A stretch of 64,000 nucleotides of DNA, from the NCBI RefSeq assembly GCF_900129375.1, contig NZ_FQVN01000008.1:124001-188000 (forward strand), given 5' to 3'. Positions 43,011 through 50,208 of this stretch are shown in pieces. Position numbers and translations under genes: made by a program. Position 1 is the first letter of the stretch, and each line of letters opens with the position of its first letter. Below the pieces are notes generated by a model, which saw nothing but the letters and a program-made list of their open reading frames with translations, was not told the DNA's origin and ran no database searches. The DNA is from Streptoalloteichus hindustanus (GTDB taxonomy: Bacteria; Actinomycetota; Actinomycetes; Mycobacteriales; Pseudonocardiaceae).

Positions 43011-43028
43011 ATCTGCACACGTGCAGAT
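43011..43028. promoter_or_regulatory. MarR operator ATCTGCAC-AC-GTGCAGAT
   Basis: Perfect 8-2-8 inverted repeat in the divergent gap, with an additional half-site CACGTGCAGA at 43035-43044. Position covers both start regions. Confidence 0.7.
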
Positions 43029-43077
43029 AGTGTTCACGTGCAGAAGATGAGTTGTTGTAGTGATCCTAGGGGGACAC

Positions 43078-43530
43078 ATGGGGCAGCACGACCGTGGCGA
43101 AGTCCGGGACGAGGACGCCGTCCGCGCGTTGGCCGGAGCGCTCGCGGAGGCGTGGAACCGGGGCGACGCCGACGCCTACGGCGAGGTCTTCACCGAGGAC
43201 GCCGAGTACGTCGACTTCATGGGGCAGCGGGCCCGAGGCCGGCGGGAGATCGTCGAGACCCACCGGTGGCTGTTCGCCACCGTGCTCAAGGGCTCGCGGA
43301 TGAGCGGTGTTGGCCCGAGCGGGGCCGAGGTGCGCTTCCTGACGCCCGACGTCGCGGTGCTCGTGTCCACCGAGGGCGGGGTCGCCCTTCCCGGGCAGGA
43401 GCTGACCTCCGACCGGCTGTCGACCGTCACCCTGGTCGCGGTCCGGCGCGCCGGGGGCTGGCGGTTCGCGCACTTCCAGAACACCCGCCAGCAGGCGCCG
43501 GCGGGGCAGGGGGTCGGCCGGCGCGACTGA
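43078..43530 (+). CDS. SnoaL-like/SgcJ-EcaC family protein
   Basis: 150 residues with an NTF2-like alpha+beta barrel (AWNRGDADAYGEVFTEDAEY near 27-46, LKGSRMSG, GWRFAHFQNTRQ near the end). Such proteins are small-molecule binding or isomerase-like. GGGGGAC lies before the ATG at 43078. It is probably controlled by the divergent MarR protein in response to an aromatic or other small ligand; the enzyme role is unknown. Confidence 0.85.
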   Translation: MGQHDRGEVRDEDAVRALAGALAEAWNRGDADAYGEVFTEDAEYVDFMGQRARGRREIVETHRWLFATVLKGSRMSGVGPSGAEVRFLTPDVAVLVSTEGGVALPGQELTSDRLSTVTLVAVRRAGGWRFAHFQNTRQQAPAGQGVGRRD

Positions 43531-43653
43531 GCGGGCAGCGCGTCGGGACCCGCCCCTGACGTGCGCGGACGGTCGCCGAGGGCGCGGGACGCACCCCACC
43601 GCGTGGGCGAGCGTCCCGCGCTCCGACGTGGTCACAAGGTACGGTCCCGAGCC

Positions 43654-44451
43654 GTGAGCCCAAGACCGGAGCCGCCCCCGCAGCACGTGTGCGCCGCGTT
43701 CGGCGCGCGTGGCGTCCAGCCCGAGCTGGTCGACGGCGGGCCGGCATGGGTCTGCGGCGAGGTCGTCCTCAAGCCGGTCACCAACCCCGCCGAGGCCGCG
43801 TGGATCGCGCAGACGCTGGACACGCTGAAGCTGCCCGACCTGCGCCTGGCCCGCCCCCTGCGGTCCACCGACGGTCGGTGGGTGGTGGCCGGCTGGTCGG
43901 CGACCCGCCTGCTGGAGGGCCGCCCCGAGCCGAGGCACGACGAGGTCGTCGCGGTGTCGCTGCGGCTGCACGCCGCCACCGCCGGGCTGCCCCGGCCCCG
44001 GTTCGTCGACGCCCGGCGGGACGTGTTCTCGCTGGCCGACCGGGTGGCCTGGGGCGAGGAGGACCAGCCGCTGGCGATGGACCGGGGCGGCCGGCTGTTC
44101 GAGATGCTCGCCGCGCTGCGGCGGCCGATCGGCCTGGACCCGCAGGTCGTGCACGGCGACCTGTTCGGCAACGTGCTGTTCCACGGCGACGGCCCGCCGG
44201 CGGTCATCGACTTCACCCCCTACTGGCGGCCGGCCGAGTGGGCCGCCGCGGTCGTCGTCGTGGACTCCCTGGCCTGGGGCGGCGCGGACCCCGGCCTCGT
44301 CGAGCGGTGGGCCTCGCTGTCCTACTGGCCGCAGGTCCTGCTGCGCGCCCTGCTGTTCCGGTTGGCGGTCAACGCCATGCACCCGCGGGCCACTCCCGAG
44401 TCGCTGGAGGGCCTGCAGCGGACGTACCACGTGGTGCACCCGCTGCTGTAG
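43654..44451 (+). CDS. TIGR02569-family phosphotransferase-like protein (Rv3205c-like)
   Basis: 265 residues. Aminoglycoside-phosphotransferase/kinase-like C-terminal half: VVHGDLFGNVLFHGDGPPAV near 165-184 with the Brenner HGDxxxxN motif and IDFTPYWRP as metal-binding Asp. The N-terminal lobe (VVLKPVTNPAEAAWIA) is short. It lies two genes after moeZ as in mycobacteria. GTG at 43654. Substrate unknown; it is the last core-neighbourhood gene before the nitrate block. Confidence 0.8.
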   Translation: MSPRPEPPPQHVCAAFGARGVQPELVDGGPAWVCGEVVLKPVTNPAEAAWIAQTLDTLKLPDLRLARPLRSTDGRWVVAGWSATRLLEGRPEPRHDEVVAVSLRLHAATAGLPRPRFVDARRDVFSLADRVAWGEEDQPLAMDRGGRLFEMLAALRRPIGLDPQVVHGDLFGNVLFHGDGPPAVIDFTPYWRPAEWAAAVVVVDSLAWGGADPGLVERWASLSYWPQVLLRALLFRLAVNAMHPRATPESLEGLQRTYHVVHPLL

Positions 44452-44703
44452 CGCGGAGCCGGTGGGATGGCGAGCCCGCACCACGGGACACGCTCGGTGA
44501 GCGGGCGAGTTCGCGCGGCCGAAACACAGCGGCACTCCCGGGGTAACAGTTCCTGGCTAGCGTCACCGTCTGTCGGGGTGGCAGGGGCTCCCGGATTGTC
44601 GGGTTCGTCCCGCAGCGTGTTCGCCTGATCGCGTGATGACCCCCCGAAGGGGTGGGGATGGACTCGGGATGCGACCACGCTGGGGTATGCGGAGGTCGTC
44701 GAA

Positions 44704-46971
44704 ATGGCTCAACGCACGAGTGCGGACGGGGCATCCGCACTCACCGCGACGCACTGCCCCTACTGCGCTCTCCAGTGCGGAATGTCGCTCGCCGTGAGCG
44801 ATGTCCCCGCGCCCGGCCGACCGTCGGCGCCACCACCCGCCGTCACCGTGACCCCCAGGGACTTCCCCACCAACCGGGGTGGCCTCTGCCAGAAGGGCTG
44901 GACCGCCGCGCGCGTCCTCACCGCGCCGGGCCGGCTGATGGAACCACTGCTCCGGCTGGCCAGGGGCGCGCCGCCGCGGCCGGTCACGTGGGACGCCGCG
45001 CTGGACCACGTCGCCGGGCGGCTCCGCCAGATCCGGGCCGACCACGGGCCGGACGCCGTCGCGGTGCTCGGCGGCGGGGGACTGACCAACGAGAAGACGT
45101 ACGCGCTGGGGAAGTTCGCCAGGGTCGCGCTGGGCACCTCGCAGATCGACTACAACGGCCGGTTCTGCATGTCCTCGGCGGCGGCGGCCGGCATCCGGGC
45201 CTTCGGGCTCGACCGGGGACTGCCGTTCCCGGTCACCGACCTGGACGGGGCGGACGCGGTGCTGCTGGTCGGCGCGAACGTCGCCGAGACCATGCCCCCG
45301 TTCACGCGGCACCTGCGCCGGGCCGTCGACAACGGGGGCCTCGTCGTCGTCGACCCCCGGCGCACGGCCACCGCCGAGCAGGCCGCGCTCCACCTCCAAC
45401 CGACGCCGGGAACGGACCTCGCGCTCGCGCTCGGGATGCTGCACGCCGCCGTCGCGGACGGACACCTCGACCACGCCTACCTCGCGGAGCGCACCGCCGG
45501 CTTCGACGAGGTGTGGCGGATCGCCGCGCGGTGGTGGCCGGAACGGGTCGAGCGGGTCACCGGCGTCGCGGCGGCCGACCAGCGCGCCGCCGTGCGCATC
45601 CTGGCCCGCGCCGACAGCGCCTACGTGCTCACCGCGCGCGGCGCGGAACAGCACGCCAGCGGGGTCGACACCGCGTCCGCGTGGATCAACCTCGCGCTCG
45701 CCCTCGGCCTGCCCGGCCGGCGCGGGTCGGGGTTCGGTTGCCTCACCGGGCAGGGCAACGGCCAGGGCGGCCGCGAGCACGGGCAGAAGGCCGACCAGCT
45801 CCCCGGTTACCGGCGGATCGACGACCCCGCCGCCCGGGCGCACGTCGCGGAGGTCTGGGGAGTCGACCCCGCCGAGCTGCCGGGGCCGGGACGCTCCGCC
45901 TACGAGTTGCTGGACGCCCTCGGCGCGCCCGACGGCCCCCGGGCGTTGCTGGTGTTCGGCACCAACGTCGCGGTGTCCGCGCCCCGCGCCGGGCACGTGG
46001 TCCAGCGCCTGGCCGCCCTCGACCTGCTCGTCGTGGCCGACGTCGTGCTGTCGGAGACCGCCGAGCTGGCGGACGTCGTGCTCCCGGTGACTCAGTGGGC
46101 GGAGGAGGAGGGAACGCTGACGAACCTGGAGGGGCGGGTGCTGCTGCGACGTCGCGCGCTCGACCCGCCGACCGGCGTCCGCACCGACCTGGACGTCCTG
46201 CACGGGCTGGCGGTCCGGCTCGGCCAGCCCGCCGCCCGCTTCCCGACCGACGCCGAGACGGTGTTCGAGGAGCTGCGCCGCGCCTCGGCTGGCGGTCCGG
46301 CCGACTACTCGGGCGTGACGTGGGAGCGGTTGCGCGCCGGCGAGCAACTGCACTGGCCGGTGCCCGCGCCCGACCACCCGGGCACGCCCCGGCTCTTCCT
46401 GGACCGGTTCGCCCACCCCGACGGGCGGGCCCGGCTCGCGGCCGTCGACCACCGGGGCCCGGCCGAGCCGCCGGACGACGACTACCCGCTGCACGCCACC
46501 ACGGGGCGCGTGCTCCAGCACTACCAGTCCGGCGCGCAGACCCGGCGGGTGCCCGAGCTGGTCGCGGCGGTGCCGGAGTCCTTCGTCGAGGTGCACCCCG
46601 ACACGGCCGCGCGGGCCGGCCTGGCCGACGGCGAGCTGACCCGGGTGGTGTCCCGGCGCGGCAGCGCCGTCGCCCGGGTCCGGTACGTGCCCTCGATGCG
46701 GCAGGACACCGTGTTCCTGCCGTTCCACTTCGCCGCCGACCGGCGGGCGAACCTGGTCACCAACCCCGCGCTCGACCCGGTCAGCCGGATGCCGGAGTTC
46801 AAGGTGTGCGCCGTCCGGCTGGAGCCGGTGCGCGCCGAGCACCCGAGCCGGACACCCGCGAGCCACCCGCACCCGAACTTTGCGGGACACCCGCACCCGG
46901 ACCTTGCGGGACACCCGCACCCGAGTCCTGCGGGACACCCGCACCCGAGCCAAGACGGAGGGACCCGATGA
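44704..46971 (+). CDS. nasC: Assimilatory nitrate reductase, molybdopterin catalytic subunit
   Basis: 755 residues. 4Fe-4S cysteines 18, 21, 25 and 61 (CPYCALQC...GLCQKG), molybdenum-ligand region GRFCMSS with Cys154, GQGNGQGGREHGQKADQLPG near 350-370 and a C-terminal MopB domain (HATTGRVLQHYQSGAQTRR). Reduces nitrate to nitrite in the cytoplasm, electrons from NasB. The last 37 residues contain four HPHP units translated from the dispersed DNA repeat, and are absent from the family as far as I know. ATGA overlap with nasB. A weak GGAGG lies 9-10 bases before the ATG. Confidence 0.93.
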   Translation: MAQRTSADGASALTATHCPYCALQCGMSLAVSDVPAPGRPSAPPPAVTVTPRDFPTNRGGLCQKGWTAARVLTAPGRLMEPLLRLARGAPPRPVTWDAALDHVAGRLRQIRADHGPDAVAVLGGGGLTNEKTYALGKFARVALGTSQIDYNGRFCMSSAAAAGIRAFGLDRGLPFPVTDLDGADAVLLVGANVAETMPPFTRHLRRAVDNGGLVVVDPRRTATAEQAALHLQPTPGTDLALALGMLHAAVADGHLDHAYLAERTAGFDEVWRIAARWWPERVERVTGVAAADQRAAVRILARADSAYVLTARGAEQHASGVDTASAWINLALALGLPGRRGSGFGCLTGQGNGQGGREHGQKADQLPGYRRIDDPAARAHVAEVWGVDPAELPGPGRSAYELLDALGAPDGPRALLVFGTNVAVSAPRAGHVVQRLAALDLLVVADVVLSETAELADVVLPVTQWAEEEGTLTNLEGRVLLRRRALDPPTGVRTDLDVLHGLAVRLGQPAARFPTDAETVFEELRRASAGGPADYSGVTWERLRAGEQLHWPVPAPDHPGTPRLFLDRFAHPDGRARLAAVDHRGPAEPPDDDYPLHATTGRVLQHYQSGAQTRRVPELVAAVPESFVEVHPDTAARAGLADGELTRVVSRRGSAVARVRYVPSMRQDTVFLPFHFAADRRANLVTNPALDPVSRMPEFKVCAVRLEPVRAEHPSRTPASHPHPNFAGHPHPDLAGHPHPSPAGHPHPSQDGGTR
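46861..46947 (+). repeat. 24-bp-spaced copies of the dispersed hairpin element at the 3' end of nasC
   Basis: GCGGGACACCCGCACCCG at 46882, 46906 and 46930 (24-base period, so in frame), and a degenerate copy at 46861. Translated as AGHPHPxx units. Confidence 0.9.
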
Positions 46972-48458
46972 ACGCCAGGCAGGTGGTCGTCGTCGGCTAC
47001 GGCATGGCCGGGGCGCGGTTCGCCGAGGAGGTGCGGCGGCGGGACCCCGACGCCACGCGGGTCGCGCTCACCGTGCTCGGCGCCGAGGCCCACCCCGCCT
47101 ACAACCGGGTGTTGCTGTCCGGCGTCCTGGCCGGCTCGCTGACCCAGGACGCCGTGCGGCTGCACGACGACACCTGGGCCGAGCGCCAGCGCGTCGACCT
47201 GCGGACCGGGCTGGCGGCCCAGCGGATCGACGTCGGCGGCCGCAAGGTCGAGCTCGCCGACGGCGGGGTGCTGGGCTACGACGCGCTCGTGCTGGCGACC
47301 GGCAGCCGGGCGTGGGTGCCGCCCACCGAGGGGTTGCTCGACGGGTCCGGCGCCCTCGCCGACGGCGTGGCCGTGTTCCGCACCCTCGACGACTGCCGGC
47401 GCATCCTCGCGGCCGCTCGACCCGGCGCGCCGGTCGCGGTGCTCGGCGGAGGACTGCTCGGCCTGGAGGCGGCCAGGGGGCTGGCCGGCCGAGGGCACCC
47501 GGTGACGGTCGTGCACCCGGTGGACCACCTGATGGAGCGCCAGCTCGACGTCGGCTGCGGCCGGGTGCTGGCCCGCACCCTCGGCCGGCTCGGCATCGCG
47601 GTGCGGCTCAACGTCCGGGCCACGCGGCACGTGCCGGGGCGGGGGCTGGTGTTGTCGGACGGCAGCGAGGTCCCCGCGGAGCTGGTCGTGGTGTCGGCCG
47701 GGGTGCGGGCCGAGACCGGGCTGGCCGTCGCCGCCGGCCTGGCGGTGGACCGCGGTGTGCTGGTGGACGACGAGCTCCGGACCTCCGACGAGCACGTGCG
47801 CGCCATCGGCGACTGCGCCCAGCACGCCGGCACCGCCGGCGGGCTCGTGCAGCCCGCGTGGGACCAGGCCGCGGTGCTCGCCGACCTGCTCACCGGCGCC
47901 GATCCGGCCGCCCGCTACCGGGGGACGCCGGTGGTCACCCGGCTCAAGGCCCGCGACGTGGACCTGGCGGCGCTGGGCGACGTGCACGTCGACGTGGACG
48001 AGCCGGACGCCGAGGTGCTGTGCCTCCAGGACCCGAGCCGGGGCCGGTACGCCAAGCTCGTGCTGCGGGACGAGCGGGTGGCCGGCGCGATCGTCCTTGG
48101 CGCGCCGGACGCGGCCGCCACGATCACCCAGCTCTACGACCGGGGCGCGCCCGCCCCGTCCGACCGGCTGGCGCTGCTGCTCGGCAGGGCGTTGCCGGCG
48201 GGCGGCGCCGCCTCCCCGGCGGACCTGCCCTCCTCCGCGTTGGTCTGCCGTTGCAACACGGTGACCAAGGGGCAGCTCGTGACGGCGTGGCGGGCCGGCG
48301 CGTGCGGGGTGGCCGCGCTCAGGGAGACGACCAGGGCCAGCACCGGGTGCGGGAGCTGCGAGACGACGGTGCGGGGCATCGCGGACTGGCTCGCGCGGAC
48401 CGAACCCGCGGCGAAGACCGCGACCGCGACCACGTCCTCCGGGCGGGCCGCCTCCTGA
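46968..48458 (+). CDS. nasB: FAD-dependent nitrate reductase electron-transfer subunit
   Basis: 496 residues. N-terminal FAD GYGMAGARFAEEV (9-21), NAD-binding GGGLLGLEAARGL near 160, and a C-terminal BFD-like [2Fe-2S] domain with Cys427, 429, 461 and 464 (CRCN...GCGSC). It takes electrons from NADH and hands them to NasC. It resembles the first half of NirB without the sulfite-reductase domains. ATG overlaps the nasC stop; GACGGAGGG lies upstream. Confidence 0.9.
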   Translation: MNARQVVVVGYGMAGARFAEEVRRRDPDATRVALTVLGAEAHPAYNRVLLSGVLAGSLTQDAVRLHDDTWAERQRVDLRTGLAAQRIDVGGRKVELADGGVLGYDALVLATGSRAWVPPTEGLLDGSGALADGVAVFRTLDDCRRILAAARPGAPVAVLGGGLLGLEAARGLAGRGHPVTVVHPVDHLMERQLDVGCGRVLARTLGRLGIAVRLNVRATRHVPGRGLVLSDGSEVPAELVVVSAGVRAETGLAVAAGLAVDRGVLVDDELRTSDEHVRAIGDCAQHAGTAGGLVQPAWDQAAVLADLLTGADPAARYRGTPVVTRLKARDVDLAALGDVHVDVDEPDAEVLCLQDPSRGRYAKLVLRDERVAGAIVLGAPDAAATITQLYDRGAPAPSDRLALLLGRALPAGGAASPADLPSSALVCRCNTVTKGQLVTAWRAGACGVAALRETTRASTGCGSCETTVRGIADWLARTEPAAKTATATTSSGRAAS

Positions 48459-48626
48459 CGTCGGGTTCCGGCGGGCTCCGCGGACGGCGCAGGACGTGTG
48501 GCCCGGACAGACCTCACGACTGTCATCGGGTGGGGTGAGGAGGAGTTGCCCTCCCCGTCACGCGCTGCCACAGGTGGGTAATGCCCGCTTCCTACCTTCG
48601 GTGCCACGCGAGACCGGGAGGTCAGG

Positions 48627-50096
48627 ATGAGCACGGCCGAGACCGACACACCAGCGCGACCCACCGCGTCCTCGTCCTCGTCCCCGTCAGCGTCTACGTC
48701 AGCGTCTGGGCCTGTGCTCGCGCCGACGCGCCGAGGTCGGTGGATTGAGCGCTGGGAGCCGGAGGACCCGGAGTTCTGGCGGCGCACCGGCCGTCGGGTC
48801 GCCCGCCGCAACCTCGTGCTGTCGGTCCTGACCGAGCACCTGGGCTTCAACGTCTGGATCGTGTGGAGCGTGGTGGTGGTCAACCTCCGCCCGGCCGGCT
48901 TCGACTTCACCGCCGACCAGCTCTTCTGGCTGATCTCGGCGCCGAACCTGGTGGGCGCGGCCCTGCGCGTCCCCTACACGTTCGCGGTGCCCCGCTTCGG
49001 CGGTCGCGTGTGGACGGCGGTCAGCGCCGCCCTGCTGCTGGTCCCGTGCCTGCTGCTGGTCGTGGCCGTGCGCGACCCGGAGACCCCGTACTGGCTCTTC
49101 CTGCTCGCCGCGGCCACGGCCGGCGTCGGCGGCGGCGGCACCTTCTCCTCCTCGATGGCCAACATCTCCTTCTTCTTCCCGGAGCGGAAGAAGGGCTTCG
49201 CGCTCGGGCTGAACGCGGCCGGCGGCAACATCGGCGTCGCGGTCACGCAACTCGTCGTGCCGGTCGTCATCTCCCTCGGCGGCGGGGTGCACCTCGCGTA
49301 CGCCGGTCTGCTGTGGATGCCGTTCGTCGTGGTGGCCGGGGTGTGCGCGTGGTTCCTGATGGACGGGCTGGCTGAAGCCAGGGCCGACACGCGGTCCTAC
49401 GCGACCGCCTTGCGCGACGGGCACACCTGGGTCGTCGCGTTCCTGTACGTGGGCACGTTCGGGTCGTTCATCGGCTACTCGTTCGCCCTGCCGCTGCTCA
49501 TCAGGAGCACCTTCCCCGAACTGGAGGCGGTCCCGGCGCTGGCGCGACTCGGCTACCTCGCCTTCGTCGGGGCGCTGGTCGGCTCGGTGGCCCGCCCGCT
49601 GGGCGGGTGGCTGGCCGACCGGTTCGGCGGAGCCCGCGTCACGGCGCTCACCTTCGCCGGGATGGCGCTCGGCGCGGTCGGCGTCGTGTCCGGACTGGAC
49701 AGTCACCACTTCCCCGTGTTCCTCGGGTCGTTCCTGTGGTTGTTCGTGATGACCGGTATCGGCAACGGGTCGACCTACCGCATGATCCCGGCCATCTTCG
49801 GCGCGCGCGCCCGCCGGCGGGCGGTGGAGCGGGGCACGTCCGCCGACGAGGAGGCGCGGGCCGCGCGGCGGCGTTCGGCCGCGGTCATCGGCATCGCCGG
49901 CGCGGTCGGCGCCTTCGGCGGCTTCCTGGTCAACCAGGTGTTCCGGATCGCGCACGTGCACCTGGGGACGGTGGCGCCGGCGGTCTGGGTGTTCTTCGGC
50001 GGCTACCTGCTGAGCGTGGGCGTCATCTGGTGGTGCTACCTGCGACGCCGGCTGCTGGTCACGCGGGTGCCCAGCCTCGCTCACGAGAACGTGTGA
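48627..50096 (+). CDS. narK: Nitrate/nitrite transporter, NarK/NasA MFS family
   Basis: 489 residues. A Ser/Pro-rich N-terminal tail of about 40 residues and then 11-12 helices. The nitrate signature appears twice in relaxed form: FSSSMANISFFFPERKKG with GLNAAGGNIG (about 172-205) and VMTGIGNGSTYRMIPAIF (about 375-392). Brings in nitrate for NasC. GGGAGG lies before the ATG at 48627. It is followed by nirB after a 112-bp gap. Confidence 0.93.
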   Translation: MSTAETDTPARPTASSSSSPSASTSASGPVLAPTRRGRWIERWEPEDPEFWRRTGRRVARRNLVLSVLTEHLGFNVWIVWSVVVVNLRPAGFDFTADQLFWLISAPNLVGAALRVPYTFAVPRFGGRVWTAVSAALLLVPCLLLVVAVRDPETPYWLFLLAAATAGVGGGGTFSSSMANISFFFPERKKGFALGLNAAGGNIGVAVTQLVVPVVISLGGGVHLAYAGLLWMPFVVVAGVCAWFLMDGLAEARADTRSYATALRDGHTWVVAFLYVGTFGSFIGYSFALPLLIRSTFPELEAVPALARLGYLAFVGALVGSVARPLGGWLADRFGGARVTALTFAGMALGAVGVVSGLDSHHFPVFLGSFLWLFVMTGIGNGSTYRMIPAIFGARARRRAVERGTSADEEARAARRRSAAVIGIAGAVGAFGGFLVNQVFRIAHVHLGTVAPAVWVFFGGYLLSVGVIWWCYLRRRLLVTRVPSLAHENV

Positions 50097-50130
50097 CGCA
50101 CGAGCCGACTTCCCGCTGCGTGCGCGGCTC

Positions 50131-50146
50131 GTAACACCCCTGTCAC
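50131..50146 (+). promoter_or_regulatory. Possible GlnR-type half boxes before nirB
   Basis: GTAAC-N6-GTCAC at 50131-50146. GlnR boxes in actinobacteria are GTnAC-N6-GnAAC; the second half deviates. Position 63 bases before nirB fits nitrogen control, but the match is partial. Confidence 0.25.
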
Positions 50147-50208
50147 AGCAAGGAGAAACCGGCGACACGACGCCGCCGGATAGTGGCGGCAACGAAGGAG
50201 GAGCGCCG

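Noticed and set aside
44521-44566. GlnR boxes before nasC (GAAAC, GTAAC, GTCAC)
   Set aside because: The pentamers are present, but their spacings (22 and 19 bases) do not follow the N6 pattern of GlnR sites.
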